From positions 9,660,501 through 9,724,500 of the forward strand of contig NW_023503608.1 in assembly GCF_014529535.1 (NCBI RefSeq): DNA of 64,000 nucleotides. The letters run 5' to 3'. Below the pieces are notes generated by a model. That model was not told the DNA's origin. It did no database searches and saw only the letters and a program-made list of their open reading frames with translations. The stretch is from Bradysia coprophila. Lineage: Eukaryota; Arthropoda; Insecta; Diptera; Sciaridae. Below, piece by piece: positions 44,501 through 58,770 of the stretch. Each line of letters starts with the position of its first letter. Position 1 is the stretch's first letter. The translations under genes were made by a program, and so were the position numbers.

Positions 44501-47500
44501 AGATGAATTCATGTTTGGTCGACCGTATCACGGTGATATTTTGCCAACATATAAAACCCTACCAAGAACATAATGAAACAAAACCATGTCTCCACTCGTT
44601 AAGCTAAAAAAATTGAAACAAAAGAATTCGACATTGTTACTCATTGCAGGTCATTGTACCTACAACGCTACAAATTATCATTGTTAAAAAAAAATAATTC
44701 GAAAAAATATGTTTGGCCCACATCTCTATAAGACACAAAATTGTATGCTCTTCTCCGTACATTATGCTGTTCTGTATTGTACATTGTAACAAGGTAATAA
44801 GTTCGTGGCTTAATAAAAATAGAAATTACCTCGAAAATCACTTGAGATTGTTTGTTGTTATAAGAAGCAATCAATTAAATTGTTGGCTATAAAAATCGAT
44901 TCGGTCTTGAAAGTGAGTCTGCAGTGATTTTAGTTGAGTTAACACAATTTTTGTAACAAAATAATTGCTTTGTATTAGAAACTGTTGTCCCTTTCAGACT
45001 GAAAGTTCCAGTAGAAAAATCCATTTTTCTAAATAAATTCCGAAACTATTTTTGATCACAATATGTTGTAACACAGCTTTAGAACTCAAATCTTACCCTA
45101 AGCTAGTTTTAAAGTGCCTGCGCACTTATAGCGTGATTTACTGTTATAGATGCACGTAACGTGAACCAATGGAACTAAAAGAAAGGTTTTTTTTGCACGA
45201 ACGACTTTTGAAACACATCCTGTGATAGAAGTAATTTTGGAGTATAGAAAGTTTCGATTTCGGGTAGGTTATCGGTAAGCCCGGACTGGCTGTATTGGCG
45301 GTATTTCATGCAGCCGGTGGCCGGTAAAAATAGTTTTGGCTGAAACTTCAGAGATCGCCCGATAGTTCGTCAGGGAGACAGTTTGGCTCTGGTTCTGTGT
45401 TAAACAATATGGGAAAAGACTCAACTCGCTGTAAATGTTTCTTAATTTGTTTTTTATGCCCAGTTTCTAATATGTTTTAACGCACAAAACCTTGCATTAA
45501 AACCAGGTATCTACTTCTGTTGATGTTGATGCGAAATATTTGTGAAAACGTGCAGTTTATTTGTGGCATGTTCGATAATTGATTCGATTGATATTATCGA
45601 TTATTTGATTAGAATCTATTATCGATATTTAAAAAAAAATCAATCGAATATTTTATCGATAATCGATAAATATCGACTTGGTAATATAAATATTGATTGA
45701 TAATCGACAACCATCGACTGATAAATCGATAAAAATTGACTGATAATTCGATTATCAGTCGATATTTATCGTTTGTCGATAAAACATTCTATTGTATCGA
45801 TTCTTTGGAAATTTTATCATCGATTGATGATATTTTTTATTGAACATGCCTGAAATAAGGTAGCGCTAACGACAGAGCAATAATTTTTTTGGTCGACGTA
45901 GTCGATAACAGATGAATAACTCTCCATAATGAAGTATGCTCGACTTCTTGCCGATCATTAAGTATAAAACTGTGGAGCAGTGTCTAAGACGTCTAACTTT
46001 TCCAATAAGACCTATTTTAGCACTCAGACGTTATACCAATGCTGTCTCCATACCCACGAAGCTAGCTGTGACGTAAGTCTGTAAGATGCATTTTCTGGAA
46101 GACTCGAGTCTTGTTAAATACGTAGTCAAATCTGTTAGCAATAATTACATCAAACAAACAAGAACCTAAAAAGGTTTCATTACCGATCACGATCACGTTC
46201 TGTAACGTACCAATATAGAATTCAGAACAATAACTTCAATGCTCCCACGTATCGCACCAGGTAACGTTTCATAAATAAAAATTATTTCAAGGTCGAAAAA
46301 TGATCCATAAACGATAAACCTATTTGCATACGTACACATCGGTCTTGATTTCACTACAGCACAAAGCCGATTCGTAGTTCAAGATTTTAATCAATTGCGT
46401 TCAATTGTTTTGATTTTGCTCAAACAAACGAAAAAGAAAAGAAAACAAATGCTGAACTACAGAGGTGATAGGAAAAACAGAAACTATTTTCCAATTAAAG
46501 GTGTAGCCTTACGTGAAGTAATTTTGATTAAGTCATGTACATATACTGCCTGCACAATGATGCAATAGTCAAGGTAATTAAATTCAAAATCGAATTGCAT
46601 ATTGAAATTTAATTACAACCTGTGCCGGGCTGTATTATGTGTAGCGTATATCCATTTAATTTATGAACAACTAATGTGGGTTAAATCAAGTGATCCATCA
46701 GACCCAGTCGCTTTTGAATTATTTTCTTATTAGTGCTCAATGTTGAACATTTCGACAACGTTTCCATTTGGCAATCACGCATTGGTACAATTACAAAACC
46801 ATACGTTTACGGATAATTTACCGAATATATTGTCATCTGAAAACCGATTTTTGCAGATTGCATGTTTCAGTAACGTTGTCAGCATTCTTTAATATACATT
46901 TTGTCACATTGAAATAGTGCAGAGGTCCACATTAAAATTTGTTTTTTTTTACTTTACAAAGAAGGCAAGAAAAAGCCAAACAACTAAAACTCTTGCTCGA
47001 TAAAAATTTTAATTAAAAACTTTTTTTTAATTCGTTGGTCGAAGTGTGAATAGAATGACGAAATATTACTTCAGCGGATGTTAAGACAGAATGGTCAAAC
47101 GATTCGGTTAATTAAATATTTGAACGGTAACTGCAAGAGTAGCACATTTGTGTAAACATTTGTAGTACAATTATTTTTGAAAATATTTAATGAATGACCG
47201 TGTTAACATCATCACTTTCGGTTTCCACGTTAAAATGTTTTGTTTGTATGAAGTATGACTCAAGTTTCACTAGGAAAATGAGACAGACGTAATTTTTATG
47301 AGATTCTGTTAATAAATTAACTGAGCGTGTGGGCATAGCTGGCATGGACATGCGATAGATGAGTCAAGGGAGCTTTCACCGATCCTTTACTGTGCATCCT
47401 TCGTCGGAAACTCCCATCAATAATCAATTGACCGATTTCAGAATATCATAAAGAATTTTGACGGTTCAATATTCCGAAGGTACAAAACTTTATTTTACCT

Positions 47501-50500
47501 GGAAAACACACTAATTCCAGGGGTGGTGTTATCTAATACGCAGAAAAAATCAAGTTCAAACGAATACACCAGAACAAACAAACAGAGCATAATTGCTCTT
47601 CCCTTTCCCATGGATCGCGTGAAGCGAAAGTGGAGATGAAATGCTGTTTCGATCTCCGGATACAGTGGCGGTCAGAGGTTAGCGTGGTCTAACCATCTTC
47701 AGTAAATTTTCACGGGTAGCAAGTAAGAGACGAAATGTTCATAAAGTTTTGTACCTTCGGAATATTGAATGTTTACTGAATTTCAGTATGTAGTATGTAG
47801 TATGTAGAACTTCATTTATAGAGGGACGCCAACCTGTTTCAACGGTGGTCTCTTAATAAATTGACGAGCAGCCTCGTCATAGATATTATTTCAAATAGTT
47901 TCTGCTTCAGGGTTATGAGGATGAAAGCAAAATCTAACTCTGTCAACTACAAAACCAAAAACAGTTGTTTCCAGAGAGTGAGACAGTTTAGTGTAGCTCT
48001 ATGATCTTATAGATTTAATTGTGTTTTGTTTGTACCTTGAAGCGGTGCACTTGAATTTTGTTAAATTAACGATACAAATTTGATTTCAATCTGAACTTTA
48101 ACTGTTTTCATGTGCTACGAGTTAAGCACTTAACGCGAAAGCATAAGCACTTGAAAAACGAACGAGACTCTGACTCAGAAAATTCTGTTAACCCTTTCGT
48201 ATATGATTAGATTTTACGTTTTATCGTGTATGGTAGCGACTGTATGGTAGTTTGACTATGTACAGCGATATCGTAGATATAGATTATGCAATCTTTTTAA
48301 TACCCGATGATGCAGGCATCATTGGATGATGCAATGATGATGCACCGAAGATGCAGATGATGCCAGAATGGGAAATATCTTCCCAGTGTACACTAAAGGG
48401 TTCAATATGAATATCAAACGAATGAAATTGTCGACGTGAAAGTTTCAATATACCTTGCTAAGACTCAGAAAAAAGGCTTGAAGCCAAAGTATCTAGGCTA
48501 AGAAATGCAATTAAATTACTAAATAAACCAACCAACCAATATGTGGCAGACATCGTTGCATTCCTCATATAACCGTCATCTACGACTATTCAATTCAAGC
48601 TTTCACTGCAGACAGCCCTAAACGCATATTTATGAACAGTAAACATGAATATCAGTATCGCACGCATTCTGAATCCACAATAAAGATGACACAGATTCTA
48701 TATGAGTAAGAAAAAAAATTATTTATTCAAAATAAAAAGAAAATCATTTCCAAGCACACGCTCATTTATACACATCATATATAACGACTTTGTGTTAATA
48801 TAATATCAGCAAAAGGTTAAGCACTTGAGATGATTAACGTTATGAATGACTTATAATTCCAATTATATGTTTTTTCTTGTACATTAGGCAAAGATGCAAT
48901 GGTATGTGTCCGCATTCAAAGAAGTCAATTGATATAAAACGAAATTCACTCATCACAAAACTGACTCTGAAGAGACTTTTGACGATCTTTTTTTTTGTTG
49001 CTCTTCAATTCTTTTCTTCGAACAACAGACTGACAAATATATAAAATCATAAATGGAATAAATGTTTCGTTCAAATTATTTGTCTTTTGACTTTTTGATA
49101 TAAAATGAAATTTAAATTGCTTGGGGTCATTTTATGTTGGAAAGCACTGGAAATATAATACATAATGTAGCAAGATATATAATTGCTGAACAAGACAATG
49201 ATAATCTAAACAAGAGGCCAGTATGTTTTCACATTAATGTTTTGCATATTTTAAAATAAAAAGTGGGAAACCTTTTTTACCCATTCACCATACCATGCCC
49301 TTTGAGACTGAGTGTTCAAAGATTTCTCATTTTAAATTCAGATATATGCGCTGTGTGTATGGTGTGCTGTACATTGTACAATGTGAATGTTTGTATAATA
49401 TAAAATGCATCATGCACATTACACTGCACTTATGAATAAGACATAAAATACATATCGGCGTATTACTTTCTTCCAACAAATGAATTATAACTAAAACGAA
49501 AATTTTTGTTTATTTTCCTTTGCAGCAATTTACACAACCGGCCGTTATCGAACAAATGGCATATGTTTTGATAGCTTGTGGTGCATTGATGTTTTTCCTA
49601 AGTTTCTTAGGCTATTGTGGTGCCATTAGAGAGAGCCAATGTATGCTAACAACGGTAAGTTATGGCATTGTTTGTCTAATTATTGTTTTTTTTTTCTATC
49701 ACATCCTACGTGTGTATATATACGTGAAATCGAGCATACTATTTAGATCTTACCGTTTTATGGGATGTGGATGCCGTGCATTCATAAGCAAATAGCGTTT
49801 AGTGTCAACAAACTTTTAGTCGTTCAGCATGCTATGAATGGGTTGTGTGGTATCTTTTGTCCATTTGTGTTTACCATTCTATTGTCATCATTTTGGGTTT
49901 GTGAGTAACAGATTTAACTGCAATCATAAAATCTTTTACTTCTTTTATTTAAAGTATTGCTTACTATGTAAGAAGCAAAATCTTGTACTTCATTCGTTTT
50001 AACAAACATTTTCTTATAAAAGAACACCATAGCTTTCGTTTGTCGTAGTTTCTGCGACAACGAACGACTAGCCTTTTCTAAAGAAAATACATTGGACGCA
50101 CTTATTTATCCAAGACTAAAAGCTTTTTCAAAAAAAGTCACAAAAGGTTGTTATGCCTGATTTTTGTGTGTAGTGTTGGCTCGAAATTCGACATCGCAGG
50201 TTACCCTGGACCTGTCTACGATCAAAATTCAAATTATTAACTGTTATCTTCGAAATTACAATGTCTCTGCTGGGTCTCCGTTACCACTCCATTTTAAACT
50301 CAAAAGTTTTGTAAAATGTTTCTTTTTTTAAATTTTTTAGCATTTCTTATCTTAAATGAAATATTCTCTCCGTCCGAGTCTTTCTCAGCCTTCACTGAGG
50401 TAGTTCGATTCACTTAAAGCGGAAACCGATAGAAAAACGAGTAGAAAAAGCTATAATTTGGCTAAGGTTGAACGAAATATAACAGAAAATCTAATCAACT

Positions 50501-53500
50501 GGTGTAACCAACGATAACTTGTACACACATCTCCTATATGTGTTCACCATCCAACATATCTATTGAATTACATAAACAATTTAAAATTCTTTTATTTTTC
50601 TTAAATTTCATTGTAAGTAAAATAATAATCGAAAGTTCGAATTTTTATGAAAATGAAACAAATCGGTCTTTTTTGCGTGGCTACGTGAATGTAAAATAAG
50701 AGTTTTTTCCGCAACTTAACAAAACGAACACGGTCTCGATCGGTGAGATATTATTGTATACATAAATTTCTTTGAACAAGTGTTTTCACGATATTTTAAA
50801 TGTAGAGAAATTGACAAGCTCTTTAAAGTACATATTATATTGGCAAAATGTGAAGAATTATTGTGGTCGAATTGCAAACAAATGAAAGTTTTTTCTTTGC
50901 TTTCAGAGTTCACGTAATCGACCTGAGATTTTTAACAAAAAATAAAAAAGTATCAAAACTGAATGCACTGCTTTATATATTATAATTAAGCGAAGTTTCG
51001 TTACAGTAAAAATTGTTAATATTGCTTATTTGATGCCTTCAGTTACGGATTCGAGATAATATTGCTACTTCGAACATTTTATTTGTTCAATGTGATAAAC
51101 ATTGACTTCGAAATAATGTAGCGACTTAGAATATCAGTTATTAGATGTGATAACTTTTTACAATTTTATAAAAAAAGTCTCTCAAAGACGAAAGTGTGTT
51201 TCAACCTCAAGGGGCTCTTTATTTTAATTAGATAGTGAACCTATCGCACTTGCTGCACTTGTTAATGGGCGGCAGATCACCATGAAATATTTTAATAAAT
51301 TTTCTCTGCCGGCTCAGACTAAAATGATATGGATTTTAGAATAATGTAGACGCACGTCGGCTAACGCTGCCAACAATCATGATAGATAGCAATTTTGAAA
51401 GTTGTCAAGTAATGCACAAAAGTATCACTTTTGACGTTCAATTGAATAAATTACACATAGTCATGACGGCAAGTTGCCTGTTATTAACTGTGTGAACAGG
51501 TGATTGCCATACATCCCTATAATTTATTCAAGTCAGGAGACTAGTAATGATTTCGTTTAAATTTATGGAGAAACTTATTGAAAGGTGTTATTTGTTAAAA
51601 AGAAAAAAAAAAGTTAGGTTTAACTGAATCTGAAAGGGATTTACCTATAACCTGCTATGACCTGGACCTGAAACCTGATTCTAAAAAAATTCACCTGACC
51701 TGAATTGATCTGAAACCTGAATATAGTGAGTGATCAGGTCAGACCTGCCTGAAACCGGACTGACATGAACACATGAAATATTAAAATTTCAGGTCAAGCT
51801 GAAAACTGACATCTTTCAGAAATTCAATTCAGATGAGGGTTGATTTGTTTGGTGTTTCAGGTAGAGTCCACTTTTCGACCTCAGTCGACCGATTCCGAGC
51901 TTAAACAAAATGTTGGAAGAATTGGAAATTTTATCCATATTCTTAAGACAGCAATTAAAGTTGGAATAGCTTTTAGGCTATTGTTATTTAGTTTTGGTTT
52001 ATGAATTATACAGAATTTTACTGTAAAAAACGTCAATGTTAATCAATGAAGGAAGGTTCTCTCCAATAAGAAAAATACTTTCGTTTGTGGCGCTCCTAAT
52101 TTCGCTTATTAAATTTTAACAAACGACGAGCCGTGCGGGAAGCATATCACGATATAATCATTATAAAATCTGTGACATCTTTGAAAGTATGACGTGACCT
52201 TGGCTCTGACGTTCGACACAAAATCATTTGCTTCAATAGTTTTATTAAACATTTTTCTATAAATGATATCACGTTCACAAGGCTTCAACGTTTATCTTTT
52301 GATTAACAGGTTGTTGTATTGCTGGCATGTGTTATCATAATTCTGGTAGCGTTGTAGCGTTGATATGCCAATTGGCATATCACCCCAGCAATACAACGCT
52401 ACCAGAATTTATCTTTTGATTTTTGCTGTCGATAACTAGCCGACTTCTAAAAAAGACTAATTCAAGTTCCAAAGTGCCACGAGGGTGAATATTTTCCAAA
52501 AAGTAAACTTTTTTTGCAATGTTTTAGACGTACGCCACAAAAATTTTAGTGCAGGAAATTTGAAACTGTATAATTAGCAAGATGAAACCTTCATCGATTA
52601 ATACGAAAAATAGAGAATCCAGAGTCAACAAAACGAAGATTGCTTTTGGCGTCAATAACTAATGTTAGTTTTTTTGAACCTCGATAGAGTATTTGATTTT
52701 AATATTTGTTCACACATTTGGCTTTATTTGTTTTTAAAATGTTTCGGTGCTAAAATCACTGAAATTGGAAATTAATGAAGGAAAAAAATCAAATTGGTGA
52801 TTAAGTGTTTGTCGCATATTGTAAATGCGGTCGAAAGACAGTCGAATTAGAAATGTTTGAATCTAAAGATACAAAATTAAGATTAATTAAAAAATAAATT
52901 AAGAGTTCTCTTCTGTTAAATTCATTATTCTGACTTAAAGATGATTGTAATTAAAAACTTGTTTCTATACGAAATTCGAACCGAAATACAGTAAAAATCA
53001 TCATCTACATAATACTGGAAAATCGAAAGTTTAACTTTTTTTAAATATTGTTTAACATCCCAGATTTATAATGTCTGCGCGAATGATGTAACGCAAGAAA
53101 ATCTATAACAGCAACTACTTGTGCGCATATTAACGTATAAAAAATTCCAATTTTGTTTATAAAAAAAATCACCGAAGTGTATCAAAATCACTCTCTCTCC
53201 ACGGAGTTCTGATCATTAATTAGCTGAACATTGTTGTACAGTCACTTAACAATATGGCTTATGAATGAAATTGCAATTGTTTTGATTGTTACGTGATTGT
53301 TAGTAAAATTTGATTTATTGCTGGCGGGATCAGTTCGTAATTACACTTTTTACTTCCTTGGCTGATTCCCAGAATATTGCTAAGATTTTGTTCTTCTTCG
53401 AATTATTAACAATTCGATTAATTAACAACTCGAAATTAGTTCGGGAAATAGCGTCTGATAATAACTTTGGGTCTAAATTACAAATTTGAAATTCTCTAAA

Positions 53501-56500
53501 TAAACAGAGTGAATATTTAGCGAGCCTTATCGGGACGTTTCTCTATCCAGACTCGTTGTTCCATTAAACAGTGAATCTCTTTCGAAATTCAACTGTTGAA
53601 TAATTTCTCAACGTCGGCACCATTTTTGCTTTGTGCCCTTTCGTACGTACTACGTAGAGTTTGTTTTAACAATGCGTTGGCTTTAATTGAACAAGCAGCT
53701 GTAATTTAAATCGAAAAAGAAACACCCAGTCATCACACAGAGTTCAACTGAATTTATGAAAATGATTTGAATTCTTTTGTTTCAGTAAAAAAATTAGAAA
53801 TTTTTGTTTTGCTTTTCGGATATTATATGGAAGTGTTGTAATATTATCCGCGAATACGATCAGATCATACAAGTGTTTCAATTAACCTTACAATTTTTTG
53901 TAACGAAAAATAATTAAAAATCACTTGGTGTATTTTACGTACAGAGAATTATAATAAAAAAATGATTCAATTTGATACACCGGAAACGAATTAAAACAAC
54001 ACTCATATGCGTATAACATGGCTGTGTAGACCGACTATAGCTGGGGGAAAGACTTACATTTCACATTTGACTCTCAGAAAAATATGTTTTTTGTCGCCAT
54101 ACGATTAAAACAAAGTGCAATTTAGACCTTGCCATTTGTTACATACGAAAATGGCCACAAAATTCCTTATGTCGTGGTTTGGTTGCAGATTACATATTCA
54201 TAGATACAATATGGACCTAGATCTTAATCTTTTATTTGGAATAAAAATTTAATTTTCTATGGAATTACCTCCACTCAACTACAAATCACTAGGTCCTGAA
54301 GTGATTTACGTTTAAATATTTCGAGACCCTCGTTCAAAATCCAAAAAAATTGTCAGATGTTGTGAGACGAGAAATATAAATACTCTCTCAAGCAAACAAA
54401 CTTCGTTTTGACTTTGTCAAAATGCCACCTAATTTCTTTGTTCGTAGAATCAAGCACTATTGACTAATTTCTAATTTTACTTTTAAAATGCAAAGGCTGT
54501 ATTGCATTTTTACCTCCTTATTGAATATAGTTACGTTCCTAAAGAGAGTATTGGAAATATTTATCTAATTTATCTGACGAGATTTGAACCCAGGACCTAC
54601 AGACTTTAAGTCGTCGATCTTGACACTGCTGCACTTCGTTCTTCATCCCAACTTAACTTATTTTGAATGCCATCTTTTTACTTACTTCCAAACAAGGACT
54701 TAATCTACTCTCTTCAATTCGTTGCAAAACTAATAATAGTAAACTTGAAACTTGAACATTCTCGCTTCGCGAGAGAGTGCAATTTATACCGTGCCTTTTC
54801 TTTACTTTTCGTTCAACAAGAAAATAGACCGTTTTTAGTGACATCAGCTACGCTAAATTACCTAAATCATTTGAACGCTTCAAACAAACTCTCCCCAATC
54901 AACACAAATTACATTTTCACAATTTTCAGTTCTTTGATGTATTCATCTGTCCTATAACTGCCTTTAAAATTCATATTTCCATTAATCTTGTACAATAAAC
55001 ACCTTTTTCCAGACAACATCCATTACTAACTGTATCTCATATGAAATATTGAAAAACTAATGTTCCACTCACTCACTGATCGTCGATTATCATTCATCAT
55101 CATCATAATCAAATAAAGCAAAAAAGCGAGAGAGAAATACAAAAAAAAAACCGAACTTACAAGAAAAACACCTAAACATTTCAATGTAGACCCATTAGCA
55201 ACGCATTGAAAGCGAATATTTATAATGCAATGAAATGAGGCTGTTTCAACATCTCCGAGCATAAAACCCACCAAGAAATATTTGTATCCGAAGTATCGAA
55301 AAGTGTAGAATAATAAATTGAGATGAGATGCAATAAAAATAAAGTTAAAACGTGACTGATGGCTAAACAATCAACCTTTGTTCGAAAATAATGATTTCTA
55401 AATGGCAACGTTTAGCTAGTTTAGATTTACCTACAATAAGAAGTACTTAACGCGTTACATAGTAAACAATAATCCATATGCATTAGGTGTAGGATACATT
55501 CTAATAGATATTGATCAACGCTGGTCAGGTTTCATTATGCGTTAGTTACTTCAACGAGACCATCGTTGGTTGTTAGAGTTGGAGCAGACATAGTTGGGGG
55601 AATGGTTCCTTCGTCTCGATTCTGTTGGTTGACCACAGCGATATTATACTCTTGTGTACACCTCGACTATGGATGATAAAAAGAACTCCTGTGAAACAGG
55701 AATACTAAATTATATGTGGCATATTAGGAGGTTGCGCAACAACTTTATCAACAACATACACTCTTCGAGATCTCTGCATCTATTTAAGAATGTCTTGATG
55801 CTGCTTAATACAACTGTGCAAAATTATCGTATTAAAAGCTGCAATTTCAAACGCATTAATTACAATCTGCACTCACAAAATTCGTAGTCAGTTCTGTTTA
55901 TGCTTTCGAGATTTACGAAATTTTGATGTAACTTATCTAGCTATCTTAGCTGATTGTCGACTTGAGAATCTAATTTGTCTTATCTCGTTTTAGTACGCCA
56001 TTTTGATGATCCTAATCATTGTCGCGCAGATCGTTCTCGGTGGTCTAGCTGCAGCGTACCGAGACAAGGTAATTGTACAAAATAAAAAATGAAATTACAA
56101 TCCAACTTCTCGCTAAGCCAAACAAACCAATCAATTTTAGGCTCGCGTTGAAACGAAAGAATTTCTACAGTCGACCATTACTCGATACTACTCGACCTCA
56201 CAACGAACCGATGCAGTCAGTTTAATGTGGAACCATTTGATGGTCGAAATGAAATGTTGCGGAGTGAATGACTATACCGACTTCAGCAAATCGGACAGCT
56301 GGAATTTAAACCGTGGCAATAAAACCATACCGGAGGCTTGTTGTCATCAAGTGATCCGGGATGGAGTGAGCCGGCCAAGAGACGATACTTGCACAACATC
56401 ACCATCGGAGACGAATAGTTTTTACAAACAGGTGAGTGATGCTGGTGATGGTGTGATGGAAATGTTTCGCACAAAATGTTGGGGTGACTTGTGTCTTTCA

Positions 56501-56807
56501 CATGATGTTTGGGTGGCTGTGAAACGCAAGGCATGACCAAAAATCAAACAAATTGTATGGCTTGTGATTCAGATAAAAGATTCCATCAAACCAGCACTGC
56601 ACCAAAATCGGTTCCTAATGAAAATACGATCTAACACAACATTTTCTATTACAGGGATGTTACGAGGCTCTTATAACATGGATACTGTCCAATAGAAATC
56701 TCATCATAATGGTCACAATTGGCATCGGAATCATTGAACTGTTGCTCATATTTTTCACCTGCTGCCTATGTAAATCGATAGACAAATACCGGGTGATGCG
56801 ACTCTAA
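41562..56807 (+). CDS. Tetraspanin, 270 aa, six coding exons over 15 kb
   Basis: A four-pass membrane protein that organises receptors and adhesion molecules into membrane microdomains. Exons are 41562-41627, 42754-42852, 49526-49654, 55994-56068, 56141-56431 and 56655-56807, all phase 0. The start MSVDCGSTIAKYLLCIFNFT leads into TM1, which is completed in exon 2. TM2 (ACGALMFFLSFLGYCGAIRE) and TM3 (AILMILIIVAQIVLG) follow. A large loop with the CCG signature (MKCCGVNDY), EACC and two further Cys makes six loop cysteines. TM4 is in exon 6, and the short tail is CCLCKSIDKYRVMRL. Membrane-proximal Cys could be palmitoylated. There is an N-glycosylation site at NKT. An acceptor at 41520-41521 shows that the 5' UTR is spliced. 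It looks like an insect CD9/CD151-type tetraspanin; I cannot name the orthologue safely. Confidence 0.93.
45580..45840. repeat. ATCGAT-rich degenerate repeat block
   Basis: About 260 bp composed largely of variants of TATCGATAA and TTATCGAT (for example TTTTATCGATAATCGATAAATATCGAC). It is A+T-rich and palindromic at many scales. The octamer TATCGATA is the fly DRE, bound by DREF and BEAF-32, so a regulatory role is conceivable, but simple-repeat expansion explains it equally well. Confidence 0.7.
47465..47769. mobile_element. Inverted-repeat element, perfect 28-bp arms
   Basis: TTCAATATTCCGAAGGTACA (arm continuing to 47492) is exactly inverted at 47742-47769. The 305-bp unit has no ORF. It includes AAACAAACAGAGC and TGGATCGCGTGAAGCG. 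No target duplication was recognised. It lies inside tetraspanin intron 2. Confidence 0.65.
51640..51870 (+). repeat. Degenerate ACCTGAA tandem repeat
   Basis: Variants of CCTGA, ACCTGAAACCTGA and the complement TCAGGT recur through about 230 bp. This is the usual look of an ageing simple repeat with a 6-7 bp unit. Confidence 0.7.
52339..52409. repeat. Nested hairpin, 17-18 bp outer arms and 20-bp inner palindrome
   Basis: AATTCTGGTAGCGTTGTA (from 52339) is inverted at about 52392-52409. Between them GATATGCCAATTGGCATATC is a perfect palindrome (52362-52381). The DNA could extrude as a cruciform or fold as RNA in the intron. Confidence 0.75.
54572..54640 (-). repeat. tRNA-like segment on the minus strand, possible SINE relic
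   Basis: On the minus strand GGTCCTGGGTTCAAATCTCG resembles a TpsiC arm with a B box, preceded by GATCGACGACTTAAAGTC, which could be an anticodon-arm remnant. The acceptor stem does not close and the D arm is weak, so a tRNA-derived SINE fragment is likelier than a tRNA gene. Confidence 0.35.
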
Positions 56808-57901
56808 GAATTGATTGATGTACATTTGTGTGTAATAATGCCACCGATGGTTTTTGGTGGATCGATGGTGTAATATTTTCTTTTTTTTCTACTTTCATAT
56901 CGAACGAACATTTATTGTTACCGAATCATTTAATGTCTCACCTTTTTTTGTTTTGTTTAACGTACTGAACGACAAACGTACCTGTTTCATTAACAACAAA
57001 AATAAGAAGCAGTCTTGAATTTCATTTCATTTTTCTTTTGCTTAGGGTGAAAAGAAACACAATTTATTGAAAGAAAGATCTGAATGTTTATCGACGTTAT
57101 GAATAAAAACTAGTTGTTTAAATCACCAATGACTTTTACTACGAAAATCTTGTTTCGGCGCTCAGTTCTAACCTCAACCAACTTTTGGTAACGAATTTTT
57201 AAAAGGAAATTGGAAAGTAGTTTAAATAGTTAGATTTATTACGTATTTCAATTAACGATCTTCAACGAATATTCAACATGTTTGCTTTCATAAACGGCAA
57301 TCGCTCTTTTGTTTCAAGTGGCACTTAGTGTTTCGATCAAATCTAGTACTTCTATAGCTTTACTATAAATTTTAATATATAAGTGGAATGCTAGTCAGAG
57401 CTCATCGTTTATTGTTGTCGATAACAAATGTCTTTGCCATTGGGAAAGCAGAAGTAAAACATCCAGGTAAACTTCTTTTCTTTTTCTCTACCTACCTCTA
57501 TATCCGCATAGCACGGTTCCAAACCGACGAGCAGAAATCAAGTTGGCTCCTCACAAGTAAAGTGTAGAGGTATGACACATGATGGTCTGAATATGGTAAA
57601 ATATCAGAGAAAAATGAAGCCGTCGGTCTTGTAAGACTTACGAACGAAATGTTTACCGTCAATAGAGCGTTGAATCGAGCAATAATATTTCTCTTAGTAC
57701 TGTCACTGTACTGAGTACTGATTTACTCTGTCGTCAAGTCGGTTTTCTGTCACTTTATAGGAAGAATATTTTCATGATCAAAAACATCAACTTGTTAAGA
57801 AATTATTGTTTTTTATATTTTAAAGCTCAAAAGACCGACCCGCATGTGCACCTCATGCAGCTGTATACCATTTGAAGGTACATATTTTCGATGTCATTTT
57901 T
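56808..57901. other. Tetraspanin 3' UTR and spacer
   Basis: The first 300 nt are the likely 3' UTR. Beyond it I see only A+T-rich non-coding DNA, ending at the left terminus of the TIR element at 57902. Confidence 0.5.
57102..57107 (+). terminator. Candidate tetraspanin poly(A) signal AATAAA
   Basis: Canonical AATAAA about 300 nt after the TAA at 56805-56807 on the same strand. Confidence 0.5.
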
Positions 57902-58770
57902 AGACCCGTATGAAGTACTGGGGTCTTATAGGTTTACGCATACGTTTGTAACACGTCGAATTGGACTCCCTGAGTAAGGGGAAACCTATTGTGGTTGTCT
58001 AAAGATGCCAAATCAGTGAAAAAAAAATGTCCGTCTGTCCGTCTGTCTGCACGATAACTTGAGGAAAACGCATCCGATTTTGAAAATTCTTTTTTTCCCG
58101 TTTGGTAATGTCAAAAGAAAGGCTAAGTTCGAAGATGAATGATTTTGGATCGACCCCTCCCGAGCTGTGGCCCAATAAGTGTTTTTCGAAGATATCTCCG
58201 GACATTTAAACGTTACACTTGTAAGAGATACGTCAAATGAAAGGTTTTTACAATACCGATCGACAAAAAAAAAGTTTATGGAAATCGGATGACCGACTCG
58301 TGAGTTAGACCCCTTGGTGTGAAACAGGCACAGGGCGGCAAGCAGTTTTTGCTTGTAGGTCGGCCACATTTGAACATATTTCGTCTGTTTTAGCTTTATT
58401 AGATAGGTATTGACCGTACCAATCAGGGAAAAAAGTTTTTGAAATTATGTTCTCCGGAGCGTGAGCTAGGTCTCTTGGAGTGAGCTCTTATCTGGCTACT
58501 CGGCCGTACAGTGAACGTGGAGTCTTTCGTCAATATCTCGAGTAAATTTTTACCGAATTTCATGAATTTTTTTTGTTTGAAAGGTATTAACGAATGTAAA
58601 GCGTCGGTAAAATTTCCGGTCTCCTAACAAAATGGCTGCCGGTGGCCATATTGGATTTTAATAAAAGTAATATATCTTGGAAAAAATGATACTTAGAGAG
58701 TTTCTGTTAGCATGGAAATAATTTGTTTTATGTGTGAGGTGTTTCAGGCATTCCATATATGGACATCTAT

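Larger units (their letters stand above)
42853..49525 (+). other. Tetraspanin intron 2, 6.7 kb
   Basis: Non-coding. It contains the TATCGAT-rich stretch at 45580-45840 and a hairpin element at 47465-47769. A short ATG/GATGCA-rich run lies near 48305-48365. No further gene is supported; ORFs at 43483 and 44668 are unsupported. Confidence 0.7.
49655..55993 (+). other. Tetraspanin intron 3, 6.3 kb
   Basis: No coding sequence is supported. It carries a degenerate CCTGAA-rich repeat (51640-51870), a nested hairpin (52339-52409) and a tRNA-like segment on the minus strand (about 54575-54635). The rest is A+T-rich. Confidence 0.65.

Noticed and set aside
48300..48370. GATGATGC-rich run as a coding His/Asp repeat
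   Set aside because: No long frame across it; simple sequence only.
54572..54640. tRNA gene candidate
   Set aside because: The B-box-like word is good but the acceptor stem and D arm do not form, so it was kept only as a low-confidence SINE relic.
55026..55370. 114-codon minus-strand ORF with hydrophobic stretches
   Set aside because: Low-complexity, A+T-driven, inside a tetraspanin intron, without splice or start support.
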